Positions 48,746-62,500 of a stretch of DNA of 64,000 bases are shown here, one piece after another. The position numbers and the translations under genes were made by a program. The notes under the pieces are model-generated. The model made no database searches, was not told where the DNA came from, and saw only the letters and a list, made by a program, of their open reading frames with translations. Position 1 is the first letter of the stretch; each line of letters opens with the position of its first letter. The DNA is from Haliclystus octoradiatus. Taxonomy: Eukaryota > Cnidaria > Staurozoa > Stauromedusae > Haliclystidae. The stretch spans positions 4,689,465 through 4,753,464 of the forward strand of contig OU744448.1 of NCBI GenBank assembly GCA_916610825.1, given 5' to 3'.

Positions 48746-50609
48746 TTATTCCATCATCAATTGAAGTCTGACATCCTCAATTCGAACAGGACCACTATTT
48801 TTGACCCATACCATTCCTTTAAGTAGTGCAGGATCACTGGTTTCACCATAAGCTCCATTGAAAGTGATTGTAAAGCAATCATCGTACCACCATCCACCTT
48901 CAAAGTCAGCAGCACAATTTCCATCTCCATTGGCGTTATCATTATCCTTATCGAAAGTTGAAAACTTCATTCCATTGTGATCACCAAAATGATCTTGATC
49001 ACCTGGATAAAAACAAATTAGATTTTTTGGTAATTTGAAGATAATTTAATAATATGTTGCTATGCTGATGGTAACTATTGAAACTGGCGTTATTAGGATG
49101 ATATTCGAGAAACGAAACCTAAAAAACTCTGACGATAAAGCCATATTAGGAAATCTAAAGCAATTTCTTTGTGGATTTGACATTCGTCTACAGATCATGT
49201 AGCTTTCAGCTGTTTCCCCAAATGTGAAGGCTTGCTAATTTAATAGCATTTCTGAAAAGTGCGTTCATGGCCTGATTCTCTTCATGATGTAAACTAAAAG
49301 TGCTGCAGCCAGGCATTGCGCTGAAGACCCCGAAGCCAACGTTATTGTTAAATCAGTATCAAACACGCTATATATGTTCTGATTTATTTTGCATTCCTCA
49401 TCATGACAACTGAAATTAGTTTTAGCTCCAATAATTGATATATCAAAAATCTTTGCTCTGTATAATTCCAAACATTCAGCCTATCATCACGTCAAGTGAA
49501 GAAAAAGAATAGAACGATGGACCGGTTTTATTTACTTTTATACGAAACCTGTATAATTTAGTTCCGCAGTGAAGTTAGAGGAATTACTTCAATGTAAAAT
49601 GCATATCATAATTTTTTGCTCTATATAGGGACCCTGTTAAAAAGTGGTATGCATTGCATAGCAATTTGAAGGTATAGCAACATTACCTACATTTTATCAA
49701 TGTAGATTGTCGCTGTCAAGATGTTGGATTTCGGGCAGGATATAAATAGCTGCAGATTAATTTATCCACCTTCCGTGTAAAATAAAGACGGGACATGATA
49801 TTGAAAACAAGTGTTGTATTTGAAATATATTAACTTCAACTTTAAATTAACTTGAATCTCAATACTTACCGCTAGTAAAAACTAATATGGCTTTATAAAA
49901 CTCACTTTCATCTTCGATTGCAAACGAATAATAAGAAGACCTCGTATTGCCATTAACACTAAACCTGATTCTGACTTCGGTGCATCCAATCAAATACAGT
50001 TTTCTAACAAGTTCTAATCCTGACCAATAATCATCTTCGTAATTTCCAAATCCTCTTTTGTAATCCTGCCATCCTCGATTGAAATCTGTTAAACCAGTTT
50101 CTCTACTTTCAATTTCCACCTTTTTTTCTACAAGTGAATATATCTCATTATCATCACAATGATAAAAAAAAATATAGTGGCATTTTAATCCTAAGATGGT
50201 TGCTTTTTTCTGTAGATGAATACAGAAATAATTTTTTTTTTTAAATTAATTTCATGTTCGATATACTTTATTAAACATGTTAATGTAAAATCCACCAGCT
50301 GTCAATCAATCAATCAATTTACTTATTTTATCTTACATGTTATACATAATTTATACATTAGGTAATTATTCTCTACCACGTAATAAAATGTAGTTAAATA
50401 CAAAATTATTTTCATTCCCACTCAATCTTTGCTTTCTCCTCTTCATCTATTCGATAATTTTAGGTAGTTCTATTTATTTGGCATATATAATCACTTTTCA
50501 CAAACAGGAACAATTATAAATCGCTGATATCTTTTTTCATTATGTGAAGTGACATTTCATTCTGAAATATGGAGATGAATTACTCACGGATGACCAAACC
50601 TTTCATATC
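48746..50609 (-). CDS. Fibrinogen-related domain (FReD) protein, 3' exons
   Basis: In transcript order the exons are 50609-50588 (22 nt), 50127-49870 (258 nt) and 49002-48746 with stop. They read DMKGLVIQ-KKVEIESRETG, DFNRGWQDYKRGFGNYEDDYWSGLELVRKL and GDHNGMKFSTFDKDND. The Ca-binding-type loop DKDNDNANGDGNC follows, then GGWWYDDC and a terminal RIEDVRLQLMM. This is the complete C-terminal two thirds of a FReD as in ficolins, tenascins and tachylectins, which bind acetylated sugars or matrix. Phases agree (1-1-0). The 22-nt microexon is less certain than the other two. The N-terminus and any collagen or coiled-coil region lie upstream, perhaps across the gap. Confidence 0.88.
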
Positions 50610-51258
50610 CTATTTCTCATAGGCTGACAGATAAGACTAGCCATTTATCTTAGTAACTTTAAATCACACAATAAATAGTAAATTATATAGTGCCGATTTT
50701 CATTCATTTGTAGGAATATGTAGGAATAGGTGTATGCAGATCAATTGAAAATATCATTCTTCAGTTGAATCATAGCGATCAAACCCAAATTCCTCAATAT
50801 AATTATTATATTACTATAATATAGTATTTAAATTTATTATATAATTATCAGTGGTTTTCCTCTACTGGGAAAAGCCGTTTACGAAGGGGTTATTATTTTC
50901 ACTGTATTAAGCCTCGCTCGAGAGATCTAAAAATTGGAAAAAATGATCTCATATCTCAAAGACCCATGAGTTATTCTCTTTTTATTACATGTGAATAAAG
51001 CAAACATTTCAAAATACGTTACTTCATCATATAAATGACAAGCCTTTGTTACTTCCATTCTAAACTCAATACAAAAAAATATTTTGACATCAAAACAAAG
51101 AAAAATAATTATACAGGTAATGAAAGGAATATTTGCAAAAAGATGTCATATAATCTTTCAATATCAAACAAATCAATATTCTTGGAAACCCAACCACTGT
51201 AATACATTAATCTTAAATTTTGTAATAGTAAAAAATGTAAAATATCCAGCGCTATTCC
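50610..51258. other. Upstream flank or intron of the FReD gene
   Basis: The remaining FReD exons were not found. The stretch is AT-rich and ends at the scaffold gap. Confidence 0.4.
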
Positions 51259-51458
51259 NNNNNNNNNNNNNNNNNNNNNNNNNNNNNNNNNNNNNNNNNN
51301 NNNNNNNNNNNNNNNNNNNNNNNNNNNNNNNNNNNNNNNNNNNNNNNNNNNNNNNNNNNNNNNNNNNNNNNNNNNNNNNNNNNNNNNNNNNNNNNNNNNN
51401 NNNNNNNNNNNNNNNNNNNNNNNNNNNNNNNNNNNNNNNNNNNNNNNNNNNNNNNNNN
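51259..51458. other. Assembly gap of exactly 200 N
   Basis: It has the same round size as the first gap, so it is a placeholder. The frame that seems to read through it from the BEL Gag into 51173-51258 is fortuitous. Confidence 0.95.
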
Positions 51459-53599
51459 CATCCTAATGGGGTCTTAAGCGCATAAGGTTCTTTACTTTTT
51501 CCTTTACGGCATTCTAATGGGATTAATAAATCAGGTTCGTTGGCTCCGATCAATAAACCAATTTCCTTAATATTGTGTATAATAGGTATATGTATATCTT
51601 TGAGATGGGCATAGTTTGATAATTCTTTATTAGAAGGAATAGGCATTGGAGGTAAACATAAATTTTCTACGGACCAGGCTTCACCTATTTCGAACTTTAG
51701 TAGCTCCTCTGGATTGCTAATTTCTAATTTAACTTTGTTTGCTTGTATGTTATTTCTGCCCGATACTGTCATAATGTCTAGTTTTTCTTGAGTTCCTTCC
51801 AATCCTATCTTATCAGCTAGGCTTTTATTTACTAAGGTTGCTTGACTTCCTGTATCAAGTAATGCTAATGTTTCTAATGCGCCTTTCGGACCATGTAGTC
51901 TAACAGGTAATACTTGTAAATATAAATTACTTTCGTAAGTTTCGTTGTAAGAACTAGTTGTTGTAACAACCGCAGATGACGCAGAGGCGCTTTCATTTTG
52001 TTGTTGCTGGTGTTCTGTAACGTCCGAAATAGGAACTGATGATGTTGGTTTTTCATAATGTAAAAGTGTATGATGTGAACTGTTACATGTTTTGCATTTA
52101 TATTTTGAGTTGCATGTACTTGCGATGTGTCCTTTTCTGAAACAGTTGAAACATAACGAGGAATCTGCAATAGTCTTACGGCGTTGTTCTATCGACTTAT
52201 TTTGGAAATCTGTGCAATTCCAAATATTGTGATTGTCTTTACAAACAAAGCAACATTGTTTTGTATTTTGATTGTAGCTTGTATTTGTTGTGTTGATTAC
52301 GATTTTCTTAGCATTGTTTGTTTTGAATGAATTTTGAATTGATTGACATTTGTTGTCTGTAATTCCCAAATTTCCCCAAACAGCGTCTGTAGCGGCTAAC
52401 ATTTCTTTTTTAATAAATTTTAATAATTGTAAGACGTCTGGCTCTTTTTTGTCTGCTCTAATATCGACGATTTTTCTTTTCCAACGAAATTGAATGCTTT
52501 TAGGTAAACGTTCAGCAATAGCAATTAACGACGGCTGTGAATTAATATCAGAATAATAGTCCAATTGTTTTAATGCTGATGAACATGAATTTAAATGATA
52601 ATAGAATTCTCTAATTTCCTCTGCATCGTTTGAAATTATATTTCCTTTTGTAACTCTGTTTATGTATGCTCTTGATATTAAAACTCTGTTCCCAAACATT
52701 TCTTTTATTATTTGTAAGGCTTCGACATAGCCATCACTGTTGTGTGGTAAACCATCGACCGCTAGTTTTACTGGGCCTTTTAAATGGTTTAGTAAATGCG
52801 TCATTTTTGTGTCTGGTGAAAGTGTTTTTCTATCGTGTACTTGGTGTTTGAACGAATTGACAAAATCTTGATATTCAAATGCGTCGCCATTAAAATCTTT
52901 TAATTTTAGCGTCAATGAAACAAGCGTGTCACCCCATTGTGCATCTGAATTTTCAGTAAAATTTGCGCTTACTTCACTTGCCGTGAGTTTATCAATCCAC
53001 GCGTCTATGGCAAGGCTCGATTTTTCTCGCGCAATATTTTTGTTTTCTTGATTGTTAATTAATTGTGAGTCTAATTTTCTTACAGGGCTAACTTGAGGTG
53101 TGGTATGTTCTTGTTGTGTCCTTAATAAAGGGTCTTCTTCTAATGAGGTTTGTGGTTGTCCTTCTAACTTAACTTGTGATTGATTGGCTATGGTGTGTTC
53201 TTCTAAATAATCATCTATTTCACAGATAATTATTTCGTACTTGAGTTCAATGTTCGATAACCACTCATAACTCTCTGCTAATTCTTGCTCTGTCTTGGCT
53301 TGTGACAAAACAATTTCATTGGCGGTAACAACTTCATGAAAGATGGTCTGAAGCTTTATTCTGTATGACTTCAGTAGACGTGTGTTTGGATTTTGTTCCA
53401 AAATTGATTTGGCTAATGTTGCCGTTTTCGTGAAATGGGCTAGTTTCCCACCTCTACTTCGCTTGTAATTGATGGCATCTATTCTGGGTCTAATGGAATG
53501 ATCTGTCTGTGCTACTGTATCTGTACTATCAACTTCTAATTGATCTGTGTTTGCATCTTCGGATGATGTGGCAATTGGATCAGTATCGAATTCAGACAT
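51459..53599 (-). mobile_element. BEL/Pao LTR retrotransposon, Gag and protease region
   Basis: A 713-codon open frame starts MSEFDTDPIATS at 53599 and is cut by the gap. An acidic N-terminus and coiled-coil-like stretch lead into the BEL/Pao Gag module (DUF1759-like: FNGDAFEYQDFVNSF and LKGPVKLAVDGL). Zinc knuckles follow (CFVCKDNHNIWNC, CFNCFRKGHIASTC), then a retropepsin-type active site ALLDTGSQATLV. RT, RNase H and integrase would lie beyond the gap and are not seen. The intact frame suggests a young insertion. It is oriented opposite to the C3-like exons that follow. Confidence 0.9.
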
Positions 53600-54198
53600 A
53601 GTAAATTGAGAATGCTACTCCGGTTCGACGGACCAATATTACAGCGGGATTCAGATGAATTGAGATGATTGGATAGAGGACTGTATAGTGAAATTGTGAA
53701 CTATCCCGTGTAATAGAATGACTGTCAATTTACTTGTCTGATATAGGTTTGAATCAACATAAATAACTGTACTTACAGAAACTTCAGTGAGACATGAAAT
53801 ACACCACTTTATGAATGTTCCGATGATATATTTCGTTGTATGATAAATAATTATAACAATAATTATAAAGATGATAATGTATCTGTCTTATACAGAGTAC
53901 ATTGTGAACATTGATTAGTAGTATAAAAATAAATATATTTATATAAAAGTTATATGCCTAAGGTATAATGTTAATGTGGTTTTGCGCGTGTATACAAAAC
54001 GTGTTCTATTGTAAATATTACTCTACCAATATTTTTATGTTGTAATTAAGTTAGCTATGTTGGCAATATTTGAATGTAAATGTGAATATAAATTTAACTA
54101 ATGATTATAATAAAAACATAATATGTCTGCATGGTTGTGTATAATAATAAAGTTAATATAATAAAGAATGCTAATAAATTGCACGAGGACGAAGTTAA
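53600..54198 (-). mobile_element. Probable 5' LTR and leader of the BEL/Pao element
   Basis: On the minus strand a TGGTCCGTCGAACCGGAG stretch (53635-53618), starting with TGG as tRNA primer-binding sites do, lies 36 bases before the Gag ATG. The ~550 bases beyond it up to the (ATT)n tract fit an LTR in size. The LTR start and target-site duplication were not resolved. Confidence 0.5.
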
Positions 54199-54326
<128 letters not shown>

Positions 54327-54327
54327 G

Positions 54328-57300
54328 GTTGGCTCATTTGCAAGAATGGAGGTGTTTCTTTTGACTGCCGCTCCTGTACGTCGATTGAATTATATGGTAA
54401 GTTAAAAAATATATCAAGACATCTATTTTCATGATTGCACAGCAACCATCAATAACTCATAGGTATATTTCCTTTTCTAAAACAACCAATCATGGATTGT
54501 GGATTGACAATTGTTACAACACAATTTAAAACACTTGAGATCTGGACAGAAACATTTATTTTCAGATCAAAACAATTCTGACTGACCTTCATAAGTGTAT
54601 GTCTGTGTGTGGTGCGTGTAATTTTCTTTTGCTTAGTAATTTTATTGTACAACCATATCAGCTTATACAGAATCGTTTTCGTGGGAATGAAGGACTAGAC
54701 AGACAGCAGTCAATTTGCATACATCCAATTGAAATTACAATGAGCTTTTATTAAATCAAAGTTATATACAAATTAAATACAATTCGTGAATCGACGAGGA
54801 ATTGAACCCTGGTCCCCCGCAGTAACTGCGGGAATTCTGCCATTCAACTACCGACGTACTAGGTCAAATTTTTATATAGGTGAACAATTAAACCATGTTT
54901 TATTGTTTGAATGGACACTTATGAACTTCTTAAAGTACTTTTAAACAAAGCCATGCATTTACAGGTTTTGGGACACTCTTTCATTTGCCGCTCTCAGCTC
55001 CATTTGGACATATTCCAGGCACGTGATTTTATGGACGCCATTTTCGTCCAATCAAACCCAGGCCTGCAAAATTTGAACAAGTTGGACGAAAATAATATCA
55101 TGAATTTTAAAAGCTTTATGCTGTAAACCAAAGCCTCGCATTCAATGGAACAAAAATGGGGATTTTTGAGCTCCAAAAGTTGCATTTCCCAACTCTTAGA
55201 AATAGATGGCTCTGCGTTTATGGCATTTATATTATCTACAGAATGTGAGAGGATTTTTTGCGGTTTGAACAAGTTAAATTGACTTGAAATAAGAAAAATA
55301 TCCTTGCAATAATGACATTTTTATTTCTGTGTACAATCTGTCATAAAATGAATAATAATGAAACAGATATATTTCTGCAACAGTGGAGTTTAAGGATTTC
55401 CAGACATCAAATCCAGAAGATGTAATAGAAAATCCTGAGTTATAAAAAATCACGGCAATTTATTCCAGTTTATTATAGCAGAACAGTGCTCTGCAGCAAA
55501 TACAAACACGGACTATATCGAAAAATACATTGTTAAAATAATGAAAAATCAATACTAATCCAATTATGTGAACAATATGTAGGAAAATATATGGACAATT
55601 TAAATTTTTTAGTGTTAACAATGAAGGTAAATGGATACTTCTATCATAGTCATAGCCTGACTGTATTTCTCGTGGTCCTGTTCATCTACGTTCTACTATA
55701 AGCTGTCTGTATTCTATGGTAATACAGAATCTGTATTTTTCAGATAACTTCCAGAGGTAAAGTTCTAATGATGAAATCATTACCCAGAATCATTAGCAAA
55801 CGCTTGTGAAATAACAACCCTTCGTTTCAATTTCACATCATAGTTCTATCATAGTCGTAGCCTGACTATATTTCTCGTGGTCCTGTTCATCTACGTTATA
55901 CTATAAGCTGTCTGTATGCTAAGGTAATACAGAATCTGTATTTTTCAGATAATATCTAGAGGTAAAATTCTAATGGTGAAATCATTATCAAACCCTGGTG
56001 CAATAACAACTCTTCGTTTCAAAGTCACAGCGTCCATGGCACCAGCAAGCAACATTGTTGTATATTCAACATTCATTGTTAATGGGAAAACAGAAGTTGT
56101 GGCTGACTTTTTACCTTTTAATACTCAGAAAGAATTTGAAAATAAGGTAATTGTTTTATTGGATTTTGCACATTCCAATTCCAAATATTTTATTGAGCTT
56201 TAAAGCAATAAGATGGTAAAGACATCTAGCACAACCCATAACAATAAACTTGAAAATCATTAAAATGAATAAAAAATTTTAAAGGGGCAAAATTGACCGG
56301 CGGCCGCTGTGAGCACAAGTTGAATTTATGCTTAGCGTAATTCAACCGTCTCGCTTTGAAACAATTGTTATACGCAGGCCTAACTTGTAATAAAATTCAT
56401 GTCAACAATGAACGTTGTGTTATAACAATAAGCGTGCACGTGATCCTAAGTGCGTAGCGCCTGCCAGTCATATTTGCTCCTTTAACATGAAGTATAGAAC
56501 GAGTCGAAAATAAATATTAAAATTTGAATAAATTAAATAAGAATCGAATTAATTATACGGAATTAAACATTACAAGAGTCGTTCCGTAATTAGTCCTATA
56601 AAGCCTACAGTACAATAAGCCTCTTCGGAGTTCCTTGTCGAATTCATATCTCTCGTCACTTATCCATGCCCCTGGGATAAAATACGGGATAATTCTAATG
56701 AATTTACTTTGTTTATCCCATCTAAAAACAATGAAGTTCTTAACTCCGAAGAAGCTTGTATATGGACACAAATTTTGCTTTAGCAATGCATCATAATGCC
56801 AAATATGCACCTTTTGAAATAGACGTAAACTTGCAGTGACGAAGAAATGATCATAGCCCCATCTTCGTTTTAATTAAAGGAGTAAGTTCCCAAAAAGTGT
56901 TGAATGGGTGTGCAGCTTTCAAGAAAACCAACGTACCTATAGAAATGCAAAAAGATGGAAAATAGCGCCCATGACATTCATATACAGCCATTCATACAGC
57001 CATTCATATCTAAGTAAAAGCAGTACTGTGCTTAGTACTGTGAAACTGCGAATGGCTCATTAAACCAGTTATCGTTTAGTTATCGAATATACATCAGTAT
57101 CTTCAGTTTTCATTGTTTCCATATCATTTTCTTGAAAAACAATCAAGATAATATTTATTCCCTTAGAGTTTGATAGTCACACCGATCTACGAACTTTAAA
57201 CAGTGGAAAGTAGCAAGTCCACGAATTGTTTTCATTTACAGCTCACATTCTGTAATTTCTCATCAAAAGCAGCCAATAGGAATATAATCATATCAATATA

Positions 57301-59460
57301 ATCATAATATTATTTCTCTAGGTTTCTATAAGTGCAACTGAGCAAGTAAAACCAGGACAAAAACTCAATCTCACAATTCGTGGTTCACCAAACTCTGAAG
57401 CAGCCATCTTGGCTGTCGACAAAAGTGTCTATTTACTTCGAGATACTCATCGATTGTCACGGGATATGGTAAGTTTGTTATACAAATAATGTATGGTATT
57501 TTTTATAGATATATATATTATCACAGTTAATTTAAAACTTCGTTTCGAAATTTAATTGAAAAAAGGGCCAAAATATAGGTTTCGCATTTGTTAAGATTAT
57601 AACTTTTGGCTACAAGCACTTCCAAGATACTAATATTTTCTGGTAGATATGATCAAAATTCACCTATAAGAGGATTATTGTTCATATAAGAAGCAATGTT
57701 CCAAATCTGGGATAAACACTTTAACATTCATTTTGTGGCATTAATATCAACGTTTAGAGGACAGCATCTCCGAACAACCTCTAACTTACTTTTGCTTCTT
57801 GCATTGTTTATTCGTTTACATTTGATGAAGTATTTTTTAACAGGTATTTAAACGCTCTAGCAATAATGATTTGAAATGCTCATTTGGAGGCGGTGCAGAT
57901 GTTACAAGCGTCTTCAAGGTAATAAAAAATTAGCTAAAGATAAATTGAAGTCAACTAAACTAAAAAAAGCTTAATTAATTCTCTTGATTAACAAGTCCAT
58001 TATTTATTATCAAACTTTCTTCCTATACCTCTCTTCTATAAATCTCAATTAAGAGTTGTTCCTCATATACGAAGCTGATAAACATATCCTGTATAATGAT
58101 TATTGGTCTCGATTTTATTACAAAGCTGCTCCTTTTTCTTTTTCTCCATAGGATGCTGGCTTGCTGACAATATCCAACATTGATGTCAATACAGACATCA
58201 GACAAAGTGAGTGGGAATTAAATTTTTGTAGGACTAAATGACCAAGATTCAGGAGGGACTGAAGTTTGTATGGGCAGCTATTTAAAGTTTATAGTTTGTA
58301 GAACTTCATCTATCCAGATTCTAATTAGAGAATGGATGTCGCTGGAATAATATATATACCCGCTCCTAGTTTTGAAAATATAGTACAATGCTATTGTTGA
58401 AAATGGAATCTAAAACTAAACAATAAACCGATAATTGCAATAAAATTGAAACATTTCTCCTATGTGTAGCTTCATGGATCCGTGTATCTCCTATATTCAA
58501 AGCCACGTAAAGTGAAGGTCTTCAAATTATATATTAACATCCATGTATCATCGTTCAATATATTGCAGAATCTGCTCTGCCAATAAATATGAATGTATGT
58601 TTTTCTCATTACGACACAGTACCTATCATTGACGTCGAAGCTTTTGACTTGCTTTAAGACTCTTGTGTGAGATTAAAAACTTCAAAAATCGGATGTCAAC
58701 CAACCTTTTTGAGAACTAAGCAAAAACAGTAGAAATTAATCAATTCTTTAAAGATCTTATTCTTTCTTTTTTCATGTGGTATTTATTACGTTTTGGATTT
58801 TTCTGTTTAGATTTAGGCTGCAAGGTTAAATCTCGTAGTCGTCGTTCATCAACAGGTAATTTAGGGATATTGGCAAAATTATCAATATTGCTTCATTAAC
58901 GGATTTGACTTTTGATCTTGCTTCATGATATGTATCATGTTACAGACGAACAATGTTGTTTACGTGGAGTCAATGCAAGAGACAGTCCAAAATCATGCAA
59001 TCGACAAGCTGACGAATTAAAGCTGCCTTTGGTTTGTCGAGAATGGTTCATGTCTTGTTGCAAATCTACAGGTATAATCGTACTCATTTCATTCTTTAGT
59101 ATCCCTCCCATGTTATTGTGAAGGTTTCAAATCACGAAAACAGAGTCAGCAAGCTAATCAGACTTTTTCAATAGCCTCAAGAACACCCCATGTTTGATCA
59201 GTAAAAAAAATTACAAATCTGAGCTGACGAGGTGCTCGTTTATAGCTGTATGTGCTCGTCTGTGGGGTTATATCCCAGATGAGATCAAATCTTTAAAAAC
59301 AACTAGTATGTTCAAATCTAGGATCACAGAGTCTTTTCAAAATGGATTTATAGAGGATAAATTTAATCAAAAATATAATGGTATACAATAAGATATCCAC
59401 AATTAAAAACAGAAAAGCTTTAATGTTTAATGACATGTATGTACTATTAGTTATCCTTCC

Positions 59461-59521
<61 letters not shown>

Positions 59522-62500
59522 TAATGGTGTGGGCAAAACACCATTAAGAGTAACAGAATAAATTAGTGTTCTATTAATTTGATACCTTGACTGAAAGTGA
59601 AGGTTATTAGGGCCACAGCTTTATGCTTTCTGTTAAATACGACTATCCGCGACAAAACAGTACTGATTATACAGCATTTTTACTATCCAAAATTTATTCA
59701 GGGAGATCTGCTGACGATGATGGAGATGGCGAAGAAGACATCGAAGAAGAAGGACGTCAAGTTCAAGTCAGATCAAACTTTCCTGAAACATGGCTGTTTG
59801 GTGATGTTGAAATAGGGTATTTGTTTCACTTTAATATATATATATAAATGAACTGATGCTGATGTTGATTACTGCGCTGACTGGGAGTACAGCATAATTT
59901 TAAGCATTGCTTCTACCTTGTTTATTAGCCAAATCATATATTTGATTGTCCGAATGATTCCAAGCAATTTTATTGGTCGATACGCGTGCATGAATTTTTA
60001 CATAAAGTAAAGGAAATGATGAATTTCGAGATTGTTTCAACTATAGACACAAATTCAAAATATATCCAATGTCGTGGATGCAACCAAGTTATAATTTCCA
60101 ATTAATATAATCATACCAACAGAAAAGAAATGTCAAGATTTGCAAAGACACCTGGAGTCACCCATATAAGCCCACCATCATTATTATGAACTTTTCATTG
60201 GCACAAGTTGCAATTCAATCTATATTCAACAATTGTCGATTCAGATCCGTAAATGTGAATTATCATAAATTAAATAACTTCAGATTTCCATATGTTGTGA
60301 TTACTGTCATTACGAAACATTAGTTAATGTTTGTTTCAGTAAATTTATCCTGAGTTCAATAAAATCCCTACGCTGCTTCTTTGGTGAGAAAATAGAACAA
60401 ATCAGGAAATTATTGACCTGAACACACTGTACCTGCACATGGAATGGGGACACTCAGGAAGTTAGAATATCCTTCACTGTGGCTTGGAAATTCATTACGC
60501 TTCACTCGTGTCTCCAACATCATTCAAATAGGTTTCTAAAATATGACGCCATATTCGAACGCAATTCTGCAATTTGATTGATTGGTCCGTGTGTTTGAAA
60601 ATACAAGGTAAACATTTTTTCGAAAATTCCCTTCGAATTTGTCGATAAAATTTTTTCAGATTCTCAAAGCTGAAGAAAAATGGGAAACTGCATTGCATTA
60701 CTAAAGAAATAATATCAACAAATTCTATCTCTATTTAAGAAACACTAACGTTTTGAAGTTTGAATTTGATCAAGACCATTTAGCAAGCGAAAACATTGAA
60801 TTTAAATTGAATTTGAAATCATTAATTCAAGATTCGAGCGACCTTCCTCATTGTATACAAACTTGATTATGAGATGTGTTTTATTTTAGAAAAGTGTTAC
60901 TACATATACTTTTGCCGTGTCTGTATTCATATTTACTACACTTGGAAATGGCGGAAGACACTCGGAAAGTGTTGAAAGCACTCGTTTACTGGCTCGTGCC
61001 TTCAACACTTCACTCTTGTTTTCCGCAATTTCCCGTGTGGTAATTATGAAAACAATCACAGCAAAGTATGTGGTAACCTTTTGATAAATTGTGATTCAGC
61101 AAGACAACCTATGAATAAGCCTTTTCACAAACGTGTAAAATGTGGATACATACAAAACTTTAGTCAAAATTTCTCACAAATATACCATTGGTATACAGTG
61201 TTATAAATGAGCTAATAATTATATCTTACAGCATCTATTTATTTATAGAAAGAGTGGTGTCGCCAATCTAGTCGTTACTGTGCCAGATACAATCACAACA
61301 TGGATATTACAAGCATTCGCATGTCATCGTACAAATGGTTTTGGTGTTGCAAAATCAACTGAGTTATTAGCATTCAAGCCATTCTTTTTGCAGTTGAATT
61401 TACCATATTCGGTTACACGTGGTGAACAGATTATGTTGTCTGCTACACTTTTCAACTTCAAATCACAAGATGAAATTGTAAGTGCTCAAAAATTACAATT
61501 GTAAGAAACCGTAGTCTTGGTATCGAAAGAGATTGCATTACGAATGCCTTCACATACAATGTTTATAGAAAATATTCACTAGTAAAACACGCATGCAAAT
61601 TAAGTCAAAAGATCTGGCGAGGTGGATTTCATATGTTTATTTTGCTTGAAAAAATAAATATTCTATTATGATTTTGTTTACTACATATACCATCATTGAA
61701 AAACGGCTTGAATACTATCATTTAACTCAAATCCAGTCTGCATCCAGTACGGTGTTTTCTTTGCATGCTAGATTCTATCAAAGCTCTTTATGCCAAATTG
61801 CATATATTTCGAAAATTCGCTGTTTGGGGATTAGTTGAAAGCCGACATTTCATCATCCTGTAGTTTTCCTTTTGCCTTGCATGAAAGTCTTTAATTATAT
61901 TTTGCCATTCCTAGAAGTTATTCTGAATTTATGTTAAACTTATTTCTTCAAATAGGTTAGCATATAATTAGGTATTCTCTACTATTTCCTGTAAATACTT
62001 TTTATAAATACAAATGTGTTGCTTTGTTAGTTTGTCAATTTTATCTACGTAGGCATGTAGGACTTCTCAATGATATATATATATCTATTATACAGGCTGT
62101 TGTCCATATGAGTGGCGAGAAAGGTGTTTGCTATGAAAAGATAGATGGTGGCAAATCTGAGCGCAGAAGAATCAAAGTGAAAGCGAATGATGCTTATACA
62201 TTATTTTTTCCAATGATACCTCTAGAACTTGGTCCTGCTAATGTTACAGTAACTGCATATACTCGTGATGATGCTGATGCTGTACGAAGACCACTCAATA
62301 TTGAGGCAAGTCTTATCTAATAAAACCTTTTCAAATTATTGCTTGAGGATCTGCAAACCAGAATTATATGTCCCTCTGTATATTAGCTGTACAAATTCAC
62401 ATTAAAATGACCTTTTTCCACAACAGCCAGAAGGAATGGAAAAGATTGTAACATTATCTAGAATGATTGATCCGACAGGTTAGTGCTAAATTTCACTAGA

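Noticed and set aside
49265-49471. 68-codon minus-strand frame between FReD exons, considered as another exon
   Set aside because: FReD phases join directly across 49870 and 49002 and the peptide has no FReD motif.
51173-51258. Apparent continuation of the BEL Gag frame across the N gap
   Set aside because: The gap is a 200-N placeholder. The residues after it have no retroelement signature and the frame match is chance.
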